This document shows, piece after piece, positions 33,768-43,200 of a stretch of 46,214 bases of DNA (within the stretch, counting starts at the first letter, position 1; every line of letters starts with the position of its first letter). The stretch is from Hyphomonadaceae bacterium UBA4763 (GTDB lineage Bacteria > Pseudomonadota > Alphaproteobacteria > Caulobacterales > Aquidulcibacteraceae). The stretch is from contig DHHV01000072.1 of assembly GCA_002403455.1 (NCBI GenBank), positions 1-46,214 of the forward strand, read 5' to 3'. Made by a program: the position numbers and the translations under genes. The notes under the pieces were generated by a model that was not told where the DNA came from, made no database searches, and was given only the letters and a program-made list of their open reading frames with translations.

Positions 33768-34067
33768 TCAAACGCGCGGAATATCCAACATCTCATAATC
33801 GTCGAAACGCGGCGCCTCGCGCTGAAACGCCGCGAATTTCGCCCCGTCGCCGCGATCGGCGCGCCATTGCCGATAAGCCAATTGATGGGCTTTCGAGCGC
33901 CAGACCTCATGCAAGATCACCACGTGATCGTCGTCGCGCGCCGCCACCTCCAGGCCGATGCAGCCGTCAAAGGCGCGCGTATCCGGCAACATCTCGACCA
34001 AAAAGGCTTTGAAGGCGTCAAATTGGGCGGGATCAACCTTGAAAGTCACAATGACGGCGAGAGGCAT
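33768..34067 (-). CDS. antibiotic biosynthesis monooxygenase (ABM) domain protein
   Basis: 99 residues, ferredoxin-like fold dimeric ABM/EthD-type protein. VIVTFKVDPAQFDAFKAFL begins the first strand and helix, GCIGLEVAARDDDHVVILHEVWRSKAHQLAYRQW is the diagnostic middle, and PRFDDYEMLDIPRV the final strand. Members are cofactor-free oxygenases or quinol-binding proteins (YgiN, ActVA-Orf6). It lies opposite to the catabolic cluster end and may belong to the same metabolism. The ATG opening MPLAVIV was chosen over an upstream in-frame start; a GGAG lies 10 bases upstream. Confidence 0.83.
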   Translation of the reverse strand: MPLAVIVTFKVDPAQFDAFKAFLVEMLPDTRAFDGCIGLEVAARDDDHVVILHEVWRSKAHQLAYRQWRADRGDGAKFAAFQREAPRFDDYEMLDIPRV

Positions 34068-34152
34068 CAGGCGCAGCTCCAGGATGTTTATCTCGCCGAG
34101 CATTATCTTGCCGCCAAGATAAAATCTACGCCTAAATCGCGCCGCCTACGCC

Positions 34153-34689
34153 TTACGCGCTCAGCCGCATCCCGCGCAAAATTCCAGCCCGGACCAGTTC
34201 AAAGGCTTTGTCCGGCCCGTGCCATTGCGATTCCGAGACCCGTTTTCCCGGCTCCAAATCCTTGTAATGGCTGAAAAAGTGCTTGATCTGCTCGATCAGC
34301 AGCGGCGGCAAATCCTGATAGGACCGCACATTGGTGTAAAACGGATTGAGCTTGTCGATTGGCACCGCCAGATGCTTTTCGTCAGGGCCTTTTTCGTCCG
34401 ACATCATCAGCACCCCGATAATCCGGCAGCGGATCACCGCCCCCGAGCTCACCGGCGTCGGCGTCACCACCAACACGTCGCACGGGTCGCCGTCCTCGGC
34501 GAGCGTGCCCGGCACAAAGCCATAATTGGCCGGATAAATCATCGACGTATGCAAGAAGCGATCCACGAATAATGCGCCGGAATCCTTGTCGATTTCATAT
34601 TTGACCGGCAAGCCGCCTTGCGGGATTTCAATGACGGCATTGACGAATTCCGGCGGATTATCGCCCGGCGCTATTTTCGACACATCCAT
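34153..34689 (-). CDS. ppa: inorganic pyrophosphatase
   Basis: Soluble family I pyrophosphatase of 178 residues; hydrolyses PPi and so pulls nucleic-acid and aminoacyl-tRNA synthesis forward. Signatures are IEIPQGG-x-KYE near the N-terminus, IYPANYGFVPGT, and the metal cluster DGDPCDVLV (three Asp). The C-terminal half carries HFFSHYKDLEPGK with the conserved Lys. The ATG is preceded by AGGAAAGC. It sits alone between the ABM gene and nhaA on the same strand. Confidence 0.96.
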   Translation of the reverse strand: MDVSKIAPGDNPPEFVNAVIEIPQGGLPVKYEIDKDSGALFVDRFLHTSMIYPANYGFVPGTLAEDGDPCDVLVVTPTPVSSGAVIRCRIIGVLMMSDEKGPDEKHLAVPIDKLNPFYTNVRSYQDLPPLLIEQIKHFFSHYKDLEPGKRVSESQWHGPDKAFELVRAGILRGMRLSA

Positions 34690-34755
34690 GAAGTGAAAGC
34701 TTTCCTACAAAGAAATCTTTATCGGTCTATTGCCTGAACGCGCTGAGGGCAATCC

Positions 34756-36000
34756 TTAAGACGCGGCCTCGCCGCGCGCTGCGGTAGCGTCCGCTTCATG
34801 CGGCGCCGTCGCCCGCGCCAAGGTCAGCAGGCCAAGCGCGCCTGCCAGAATTGAGCCGGCCAATACGCCCATCCGCACTTGCGCGTCATAGCCCGCACCT
34901 GCGTCTTCAAAAGCAAGCGAGCCAATGAACAGGCTGACCGTAAAGCCGATCCCGGCGATGAACGACACCCCCAGCATATGCGTCCAACTGGCCCCGGCCG
35001 GTTTGGTCCCCCATTTCAATGCTTGGGCGAGCGCGCCAAACGCCAAAATGCCGATCGGTTTGCCCAGCAGCAGACCCGCCGCGATCCCTAAAGTAACAGG
35101 CGCCGCCAAGCCGCCCGCCCCTTCCAGATCGCCAAAACTAAAGCCGGCATTTGCAAACGCAAAGAGCGGCAAGATCGCAAAGGCGACGATGGGGTGCAAA
35201 TCATGCTCGAGCTTTTCCAGCGGCGAATATTGCCCTGCCGTCTTGCCGGTCATGGGCACCGTGAACGCGACCGCAACGCCGGCAATGGTCGGGTGAATAC
35301 CCGCTTCCAACACCAACGCCCAGATCACGACCCCTGTCAGCAAATAGGGAAATCTTGCCTTCACCCCGAGCCGGTTAAGACCAAACAATCCCGCCAACAG
35401 CGCCCCGGCAAACCCTAAGGCGACGACGTTTAATCCCTTGGTGAACAACAACGCGATCAGGCTGATCGCCAATAAATCATCGACCACGGCCAAAGTGAGC
35501 AAAAACACCTTCAACGAGACAGGGGCGCGCGGTCCAGCGAAAGACAATACCGCCAAGGCGAACGCGATATCGGTCGCCACCGGAATAGGCCAGCCGGCTT
35601 TGGCCTGCGCGCTCGCCCCGGTCAGCAGCGCGACGCCCAGGAAAATCAAGATGGGCGCAACCATGCCGCCAATCGCGCCAAAAACCGGAAAAGCAAGCTT
35701 GCGTGGATCGGACAATTCGCCCGCCATGACTTCGCGCTTGATCTCTAGACCGACCAGGAAAAAGAACACCGCCATTAACGCGTCATTGATCCAAACCAGC
35801 ATGGTTTTTTCTTTGGACCACGCGCCGATTTGCACGGGAAGTTTGGTGGTGAGAAACTCGTTATAGGTCTCGACGAAGCCGAGATTGCACATGGCGATCG
35901 CTAGCGCGGCCGCCGCCGCAAGCGCGATGCCGCCGAGGGCTTCCATCTGCAAAAATTCGTCGATTGCGGTCTTGGCCCGCGCGATGACTTTTTCGATCAT
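34756..36000 (-). CDS. nhaA: Na+/H+ antiporter NhaA
   Basis: Inner-membrane sodium/proton antiporter of 414 residues. The start was set at the ATG after GGGAGGGGAG, giving MIEKVIARAK; the upstream open frame is not coding. TM II region AMCNLGFVETYNEFL, TM IV VATDIAFALAVLSF and the ion-binding double Asp in LTLAVVDDLLAISLIALLF (TM V) match E. coli D163/D164. PTIAGVAVAFTVPM and FALANAGFSF-like helices complete the fold. It expels Na+ and supports pH and salt tolerance. It is divergent from pyrB. Confidence 0.94.
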   Translation of the reverse strand: MIEKVIARAKTAIDEFLQMEALGGIALAAAAALAIAMCNLGFVETYNEFLTTKLPVQIGAWSKEKTMLVWINDALMAVFFFLVGLEIKREVMAGELSDPRKLAFPVFGAIGGMVAPILIFLGVALLTGASAQAKAGWPIPVATDIAFALAVLSFAGPRAPVSLKVFLLTLAVVDDLLAISLIALLFTKGLNVVALGFAGALLAGLFGLNRLGVKARFPYLLTGVVIWALVLEAGIHPTIAGVAVAFTVPMTGKTAGQYSPLEKLEHDLHPIVAFAILPLFAFANAGFSFGDLEGAGGLAAPVTLGIAAGLLLGKPIGILAFGALAQALKWGTKPAGASWTHMLGVSFIAGIGFTVSLFIGSLAFEDAGAGYDAQVRMGVLAGSILAGALGLLTLARATAPHEADATAARGEAAS

Positions 36001-36187
36001 CTCCCCTCCCCGATCGATGAACGGCGCATCCCAGGCTGCACGCCCACTCCCCCGACATGGGAAGTTCCAAAGCCGGATCAAGCGCTGAAAAATCGATAAA
36101 ATAGCGTTAGCTTAAAATCATGGCGCGAGTTTGACGCCGATTGGATCGTCTTGCGAAAAATCCATTCCGGCGCCACAGAGGCGGCCA

Positions 36188-37132
36188 ATGCCCGCTTTGC
36201 TCTCGCCGCCGCCTGCGGCTTCTGCCCGCCATTTCTTGAGCGTCCAGCAATTAAATCGGCGCGAGGCCGAAACATTGCTCGCGCGCGCACAGGCATTCCA
36301 CCGTGACGCCGCACCATCTGCAAATGCGCCTTTGCGCGGACGAACGATCGTTAGCCTGTTTTTCGAGAATTCAACCCGCACGCAAGCAAGCTTTGAAATC
36401 GCCGCCAAACGCATGGGCGCGGAATTTATTACTATGCAGCCACGCGCCTCTTCCGTACAAAAAGGCGAGACGCTGCTCGACACCGCTGCAACCCTCAATT
36501 CCATGCGGGCCGATGCGTTGATCTTGCGTCATGCTGCGTCCGGCGCCGCAAATTTGCTGGCGCGCAAGCTCAGTTGCAGCGTTGTCAATGCCGGTGATGG
36601 CCAGCATGAACACCCCACCCAAGCTTTACTTGACGCCCTAACCTTGGTCGAAGCCTTCGGCCGTCTGGACGGGCTCGATATCGCCATTTGCGGCGATATT
36701 TTGCACAGCCGGGTGGCGCGGTCGAATGTTGGGCTCCTCAGCCTTTTTGGCGCGCGCGTGCGGCTGGTCGCGCCGCCAACTTTGCTGCCGGCGGCGGTCG
36801 AACGCTGGGGCGCGCCGGTTTTTACCGATATGCGTCAAGGCATTAGCGGCTGTGACGTCGTCATGATGTTGCGGCTGCAAACTGAACGCATGCAGGGCGC
36901 TTATTTGCCGTCCCCGCGCGAGTTTTTCCGATTTTATGGGCTCGACGCCGAGAAATTGCGGGCCGCCAAGCCCGGCGCCAAAGTCATGCATCCCGGCCCG
37001 ATGAATCGCGGTGTAGAAATCGACTCGGCGATCGCAGATGATCCCGCCATCAGCCTTATTGAAATGCAAGTGGAGATGGGCGTAGCCGCCCGCATGGCGG
37101 TCCTGGAATCGCTGATTGGAGGGGCGCCATGA
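36188..37132 (+). CDS. pyrB: aspartate carbamoyltransferase catalytic chain
   Basis: Condenses carbamoyl phosphate with aspartate, first committed pyrimidine step, 314 residues. The carbamoyl-phosphate loop FFENSTRT is at 58-65, VQKGETLLDTAATLN supplies the mobile 80s loop, GDGQHEHPTQALLD is the substrate block, GDILHSRVARSN and HPGPMNRGVEI the C-terminal binding segments. The ATG opening MPALLSPP follows AGAGG. It overlaps the dihydroorotase homologue by 4 bases, and no regulatory pyrI is present. In bacteria with this order PyrB assembles with the PyrC-like partner. Confidence 0.96.
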   Translation: MPALLSPPPAASARHFLSVQQLNRREAETLLARAQAFHRDAAPSANAPLRGRTIVSLFFENSTRTQASFEIAAKRMGAEFITMQPRASSVQKGETLLDTAATLNSMRADALILRHAASGAANLLARKLSCSVVNAGDGQHEHPTQALLDALTLVEAFGRLDGLDIAICGDILHSRVARSNVGLLSLFGARVRLVAPPTLLPAAVERWGAPVFTDMRQGISGCDVVMMLRLQTERMQGAYLPSPREFFRFYGLDAEKLRAAKPGAKVMHPGPMNRGVEIDSAIADDPAISLIEMQVEMGVAARMAVLESLIGGAP

Positions 37133-38415
37133 CCACCCATCCTTTGCTGATCCGACAGGCGCGCATTATTGATCCCGACAGCGACTATGACGCGATGGGC
37201 GATGTCTTGGTCGAAGGCGAAGTGATCGCCGCAATCGGTCCCAATCTTCCTGCTCCGGTTGGAGCGGATATTGTCGAGGCCAACGGTCTTGCCCTGATCC
37301 CCGGCCTGATCGATTTGCGCGTCAGCGTCGGCGAACCGGGAGCAGAACACCGCGAGACCTTGGGCAGCGCCGGCCGCTCCGCCGTCGCCGGTGGGGTGAC
37401 CACCATCGCGCTGACGCCCGACACTACTCCCGTGATCGACCAGGCCGCCTTGATCCATCATTTGACGACCCAAGGAAAGGCGCGCAGTCCGGCGCGCATT
37501 TTAGCGGTCGGTGCGCTGACGAAAGGTCTAAATGGCGAAGAACTGGCTGAAATCGGCCTAATGGCCGAAGCCGGCGCGGCTTTTTTCTCGCAAGCCCAGG
37601 CCCCCATCTTGCGCGCGAGCGTCGTAAAAAGGTGCCTTGATTATGCGCGCGGCTTTGACGCCTTGGTTTCCCTTCGCCCGCAAGACGCGTCACTTGCCGC
37701 CGGCGGGGTCATGGCGCATGGCGAGCTTGCCGGACGTTTGGGCCTCAAAGGCGTGCCGGCTCTGGCCGAATGGATTGGACTTGATCGCGATTTGACCCTC
37801 GCGGCCGCCGGTAATAGTCGTTTCCTGGTCGATCAAGTCTCGAGCGCCGGCAGTTTGCCGCGTCTCGCCGCCGCCAAACGCGCCAATCCTTTGATTGCGG
37901 CGAGCGTCTCGATCAATCATTTGCTGCTGAATTGCCTCGATATTGGCGATTACCGCACCTTTGCCAAGCTCGACCCGCCTTTGCGCGAAGAGAGCGATCG
38001 TCTTGCCTTGATCGATGCTGTCGAAAGCGGTCTGATCGATATCGTCGTCTCCGCCCATGACCCGCGCCCGCCGGAAGAAAAGCGCGTTCCCTTCGATGAA
38101 GCCGCCTTCGGCTCGATTGGCGTGGAAACCCTGTTATCAGGTCTCTTGGCCCTGGTTGCAGAAGAGGCGCTGTCTTTGCGCGCCGCGCTTGCCGCAGTAA
38201 CGTGCAATCCAGCCAAATTGCTGCGCGCGCCGTTTGGCCGGATCGCAATTGGCGCGCCCGCCGATCTTGCTTTGGTTGATTTAACCGCGCCAATTGTGGT
38301 TGATCTCGAACACTTGCGCTCGCGCTCGCGTAATTGTGCGCTGGACGGACGTCGATTACAGGGGCGCGTTGCCGCCACTTTTGTGGCGGGCCGCAAGGTG
38401 TTCGATCGGCATTGA
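37129..38415 (+). CDS. pyrC: dihydroorotase-like protein lacking the metal site (PyrC')
   Basis: 428 residues, amidohydrolase fold, similar throughout to multifunctional-type dihydroorotases. The first metal motif, normally GLIDMHVHLREPG, reads GLIDLRVSVGEPG, so both His are gone (R64, S66). VSINHLLLN keeps one His; the usual DHAPH block is replaced by SAHDPRPPEEKRVPFDEAAFG. By family knowledge such proteins (Pseudomonas PyrC') are inactive and help PyrB assemble. An active dihydroorotase must then lie elsewhere in this genome. It is coupled to pyrB by an ATGA overlap. Confidence 0.9.
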   Translation: MTTHPLLIRQARIIDPDSDYDAMGDVLVEGEVIAAIGPNLPAPVGADIVEANGLALIPGLIDLRVSVGEPGAEHRETLGSAGRSAVAGGVTTIALTPDTTPVIDQAALIHHLTTQGKARSPARILAVGALTKGLNGEELAEIGLMAEAGAAFFSQAQAPILRASVVKRCLDYARGFDALVSLRPQDASLAAGGVMAHGELAGRLGLKGVPALAEWIGLDRDLTLAAAGNSRFLVDQVSSAGSLPRLAAAKRANPLIAASVSINHLLLNCLDIGDYRTFAKLDPPLREESDRLALIDAVESGLIDIVVSAHDPRPPEEKRVPFDEAAFGSIGVETLLSGLLALVAEEALSLRAALAAVTCNPAKLLRAPFGRIAIGAPADLALVDLTAPIVVDLEHLRSRSRNCALDGRRLQGRVAATFVAGRKVFDRH

Positions 38416-38454
38416 CTGAGGTAAATCATTGGGAACGAAAGGGGCGGCTCCCGC

Positions 38455-39090
38455 ATGTATATTACCGATGATATTCTGGCGGCCGGCTTTGGGTATTTAT
38501 TGGGTTCGGCCCCCTTTGGTTTATTGCTGACGCGACTTGCCGGCCTTGGCGATATTCGCAAAATGGGCTCTGGCAATATTGGCGCAACCAATGTCCTGCG
38601 GACCGGTCGGCGCGACATCGCCGCGCTGACATTGCTGCTCGATGGCGGCAAAGCGGCATTGGCGCTATTGATCATCCGTTTATTGTTTGACGAACAAGCC
38701 GCTTTAATCGCCGGCGGGGCCGCCTTGATCGGGCATTGCTTTCCGGTTTGGCTGAAGTTCAATGGCGGCAAAGGCGTAGCGACGTTTCTTGGCGCCCTAT
38801 TGGCCGCCTTTTGGCCGATCGGCATTGCGGCTTGCGCGACTTGGCTCGCCATCGCTTATGTCTTTCGCTATTCTTCCCTGGCGGCGTTGGTCGCGGCGGC
38901 CCTCGCCCCGCTTGGCGCGGCGGCGGCGCAACGTCTTGACGTCGCAGCGCTCGCTCTCGTGTTGGCATTGGTCGTGTTTTGGCGCCACCGGGCCAATATT
39001 CAACGCCTTCGCGCAGGAACAGAGCCGAAAATCGGCCAAAAGCCTTCCAAATCGTCCGAAGATCCGACGCCTGCGCCGCCCGCCGCATGA
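38455..39090 (+). CDS. plsY: acyl-phosphate glycerol-3-phosphate acyltransferase
   Basis: Membrane enzyme that makes lysophosphatidic acid from acyl phosphate and glycerol-3-phosphate, 211 residues. About five hydrophobic segments. The three cytoplasmic signatures are visible: SAPFGLLLTR with GSGNIGATNVLR (motif 1), GHCFPVWLKFNGGKGVAT (motif 2) and FRYSSLAAL (motif 3). The C-terminus is a long charged tail (GTEPKIGQKPSKSSEDP). AAAGGGG precedes the ATG. The stop overlaps dprA by 4 bases, so this is a pyrB–pyrC'–plsY–dprA operon. Confidence 0.95.
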   Translation: MYITDDILAAGFGYLLGSAPFGLLLTRLAGLGDIRKMGSGNIGATNVLRTGRRDIAALTLLLDGGKAALALLIIRLLFDEQAALIAGGAALIGHCFPVWLKFNGGKGVATFLGALLAAFWPIGIAACATWLAIAYVFRYSSLAALVAAALAPLGAAAAQRLDVAALALVLALVVFWRHRANIQRLRAGTEPKIGQKPSKSSEDPTPAPPAA

Positions 39091-40226
39091 GCGAAGATCG
39101 CGACCGGATCAGCGCTTTGCGCCTGGCCCGCAGCGAAGGGGTCGGACCGGTCACTTACGCCGCTTTGCTGCGGCAATATGGCAAACCGGAAGCGGCCCTG
39201 GCCGCACTGCCAGCGATGGCGCGCAAAGTCGGCCGACATCTAACGCCACCGAGCATTGCGCAGATCGAAGATGAATTCGCCGCTGCCGTCGCCATCGGCG
39301 CGCAAATTGTGTTGTTAGGCGAGCCGAATTATCCGAAATTGCTGGCTCAATTATCGCCCGCCCCGCCTTGCCTGACGCTTTGGGGTAATCCTGCCGTTTT
39401 TGCAAAGCCGGGCGTTGGTCTTGTCGGCACGCGCAACGCGTCTGGTGCAGGACTTGCGATGGCCCGGCAATTGGCGCGCGATTTGGGCAATCTCGGCTTT
39501 TCCGTTGTTTCAGGACTTGCGCGCGGCATTGACGGCGCCGCCCATGCCGCCAGCCTGTCGACCGGCACGATCGCCGCCGTTGCCGGCGGCGTTGACCATA
39601 TCTATCCGGCTGAACATGAAAAACTCGCCAGCGCCATCCGAGAAACCGGCGCCATCGTTTCTACTGAACCTTTGGGCGCTGCGCCCCGCGCCAAAGACTT
39701 CCCACGCCGAAATTTCATCATTGCTGGTCTAAGTCTTGGAATTGTTGTCGTCGAGGCGCCGGAGCGCTCTGGCGCGCTGATCACGGCGCGCGCCGCCGCC
39801 GAACAAGGCCGCGAGGTGATGGCCGTGCCGGGCTCACCGCTCGAATTGCGCGCGCGCGGCTGTAATGCGTTGATTCGCAATGGCGCAATCTTGGTCGAGA
39901 ACGCCGAGCAGGTCCGCGAGGCGATTGGCGACTTAACCGGACGATTGCCGCTCTCGACTGGCGAAGGACGCAAGCCGCAGGCGTATTTACATCGTCCTTT
40001 GCCAAATGAAGAAATTGCCAGAAATGATTTACTTGAGCAGAAAATAGATCAATTGCTGACCCATGCGCCTTTACCGATTGCGACGATCGCCGACATGCTT
40101 GGCGTAGAATTATCGGAGGTGTTATCCTGCCTTGTCATCCTGGAACTGCAGGGGCGGGCCCATACCTTGGCCGGCGGTCTTGCCATTGCAGCGGTTTCCG
40201 ACCCTTATGTTTCCGACATTGGCTAA
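39087..40226 (+). CDS. dprA: DNA-processing protein DprA
   Basis: Loads RecA onto incoming single-stranded DNA in natural transformation, 379 residues. The helical N-terminal domain covers about 1-90. The Rossmann-like core holds LVGTRNASGAG, VSGLARGIDGAAH and the Gly-rich SGALITARAAAEQGREVMAVPG stretch. The C-terminal winged helix (about 310-370: IDQLLTHAPLPIATIADMLGVELSEVLSCLVILE) is the DprA-type DML1 domain. Start by ATGA overlap with plsY. No comM or com genes are near, so competence is not shown. topA, the usual next gene in many alphaproteobacteria, is missing. Confidence 0.95.
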   Translation: MSEDRDRISALRLARSEGVGPVTYAALLRQYGKPEAALAALPAMARKVGRHLTPPSIAQIEDEFAAAVAIGAQIVLLGEPNYPKLLAQLSPAPPCLTLWGNPAVFAKPGVGLVGTRNASGAGLAMARQLARDLGNLGFSVVSGLARGIDGAAHAASLSTGTIAAVAGGVDHIYPAEHEKLASAIRETGAIVSTEPLGAAPRAKDFPRRNFIIAGLSLGIVVVEAPERSGALITARAAAEQGREVMAVPGSPLELRARGCNALIRNGAILVENAEQVREAIGDLTGRLPLSTGEGRKPQAYLHRPLPNEEIARNDLLEQKIDQLLTHAPLPIATIADMLGVELSEVLSCLVILELQGRAHTLAGGLAIAAVSDPYVSDIG

Positions 40227-40243
40227 GTTTACTTCGGAAAGTC

Positions 40244-43200
40244 TTATCCCGCAGCGACCTGCACCTCGCGCACGCCGCGCACGGCTTCGACCTGCGGCAA
40301 TTGGTCAGCTGATAGCGCGGCGAGTTCGGGAATCTCGATCACCGCCTCCTGCTCGGCGCCTAAAGCGAGCCGAATTTGCGCCCTTCCGGACGCACCGGGG
40401 CGGCTTAGCAGCACGTTAGCGAGCGCTTCGGTGTCGATTTCAGCGCCTGCTTTGATCTCAATTCCGCGGAAAATGGCGCTCTTTGACACCTCTAACGGGG
40501 CGATTTGGTCGGCTGTTAGGCGCGTTTCGCCGGCTTCGCGGCGCACTCGCGCGCGAAATTGGATGGCTTGACCGGTGTTTAACAGCGCGCGAAACGCCAA
40601 TAACGCCTCCGGCATGACGGCGATTTCATACTCGCCAGACGGGTCGGAAAGCAAAACAAAGGCGCGTTTTTCGCCTTTTTGCGTCGGCTTTTCGGTCCTT
40701 TTGCGCACAATTCCGCCCATTCGAAGCGTCAAATCGCCGGGTTCGGCCATCATTCGCGCATAAAGCGTGATCTTTGGCGCGCCAGGACGCGCCAAAAGCG
40801 CGGTCAATGGGTGGCCGCTGAAGTAAAATCCGAGCGCTTGCAGCTCAGCATCGAGCTTTTCAAGCGTCGTCCAAGGCTTCACTTGCGGCAAGTTAAAAGC
40901 TGTTTTGGTCGTTCCCGGCCCAGAAAACAGCGTTATTTGCGCGCTTTGCGCGTCATTGCTGGCGCTTTGCGCCGCCGCCGCCAGCATAGGCGCAGCCGCC
41001 AACGCCTGCTCGCGCGGCAAGTTGAACGCGTCAAACGCGCCAGCTTTGGCTAATGCCTCCAATATTCGTTTGTTGAGCGCCGCCCCGCCAACCCGCTGGG
41101 CAAAATCCATCAGATCCGCAAATGGACCGCCCGCTTGTCTTGCCGCCTCGACATGGCGCATCGCCGCAAGGCCAACGCCGCGCACCGCTCCAAGCGCATA
41201 CAAAATAGCGCCGTTTTCGATGGAGAAATCAGCCCGCCCCCGTTGGATCGAGGGGCCGAGCACTTTGATGCCCATGCGGCCGGCTTCTTGAACAAAGGCC
41301 GCCAATTTGTCTGTATTATCAATGTCGAGCGACATCGAGGCGGCTAAAAATGCGACCGGGTGCTTGGCTTTTAAGTAAGCCGTTTGAAACGCTACCACGG
41401 CGTAAGCCGCCGCATGGCTTTTATTAAAGCCGTAGCCGGCAAATTTTTCGACCTGCTCGAATATTTCCTTGGCGCGCGATTCTGGAATATCGTGTAAGTC
41501 TTTGGCGCCTTTGCAAAAACGCGCCAATTGCGCCGCCATTTCTTCCTTTTTCTTCTTGCCCATGGCGCGGCGCAGGACGTCGGCCTCGCCCAAGGAATAA
41601 CCGGCCAAAACCTGGGCGATCTGCATGACCTGTTCTTGATAGACGATCACGCCATAGGTTTCGTCCAGAATGGAAGAAATCGCCGGATGCAGAACGCTTT
41701 TCTCGCGCCGTTGATATTTAACGTCGCAATATTCATCAATATTGTCCATCGGGCCGGGCCGATAGAGAGAAATCAATGCAATAATGTCTTCAAATTTGGA
41801 CGGTTTAACCTTCTTCAAGGTCTCGCGCATGCCTTTGCCTTCCAATTGGAAGACGCCCAAGGTGTGCCCGTCGGCCAACAGCGCATAAACCGCCGGCTCG
41901 TTGAGCGGGATCTTCGCAAAATCAACGTATTGGCCAGTCTCGCGGACAAAACCGATCGCGCGCTCGATCACTGTCAGAGTTTTGAGGCCCAAGAAATCAA
42001 ATTTGACGAGGCCGGCTTTTTCGGCCCATCCCATGTTAAACTGCGTCGCCGGCATGTCGCCGGACGGGTCGCGGTAAAGCGGGGTTATTTCTTCGAGCGG
42101 TCGGTCGCCAATAACTATTCCAGCGGCGTGGGTCGAGGCGTTCCGATATAGTCCTTCAAGCTTTAACGCGGTTTCCAATAGACGCTGCACATCAGCGTCA
42201 CGCTCCATTTCTTCTTGCAAACGCGGCTCGCCGCCAATAGCGTCATTTAGCGAGATCGGATTGGCCGGATTGACCGGGATCATCTTGGCAAGGCGATCGA
42301 CGAGGCCAAACGGCAATTGCATGGCGCGACCGACATCGCGCACCGCCGCGCGGGCCTGCAAGGATCCAAAAGTAATGATTTGCGCGACCCGATCAGCGCC
42401 ATAACGTTCGCGCACATAGGAAATGACTTCGCCGCGCCGATCCTGACAAAAATCAATGTCAAAATCTGGCATGCTTTTGCGTTCGGGGTTCAAGAACCGT
42501 TCAAACAACAGCCCAAAGCGTAGCGGGTCCAGATCTGTTATGGTCAATGCATAAGCAACCAGCGACCCGGCCCCGGAACCGCGGCCCGGTCCAACCGGAA
42601 TGCCGCGCGCTTTCGCCCATTTGATGAAGTCCGAAACGATCAGAAAGTAACCCGCAAAATCCATTCGCGCGATAATGTTGAGCTCGAATGCGAGCCGCCG
42701 CCAATAGGCGCGGCGCGGCGCCGCTAAAGTGATGGCGTCGAGGCGCGCTTTTAGCCCGGCGACGGCCTCAGCGCGCAATTCGTCAGCGGCGGAAAAGTCC
42801 GGCTCTTGCCGGAATTTCGGCAGGATCGGCGCGCCTGATTTCGGCGCAAAAGCGCAACGTTGAGCAATTTCAACGCTATTGGCGAGCGCTTCGGGCAGAT
42901 CGGCGAATAATTCCGTCATTTCGTCGGCGCTTTTGAAATAAGCCTGCGGCGGCGCGCCGCGACGGTGCTCGGCGCTGACTCCAGTCCCCTCGCCGATCGC
43001 CCACAATACATCGCAAGATGGATGATCTTCCGCCGCGCGAAACAAGACGGGATGTGTCCCAACGATTGGCAAATCCTGCTCATAGGCAAGATCAAGCAGC
43101 GCGTCTTCTTGCACGCCCGGTTGGCCGTCAATGCGGTCGATTTCGACATAAAGTCGATCGCGAAAGGCGCGCGCTAACGCGCCAAGCACGTCTTTGCCGA

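Noticed and set aside
41528..42151. Rightward frame of 207 codons inside dnaE
   Set aside because: Overlaps invariant polymerase motifs on the other strand and has no family features.
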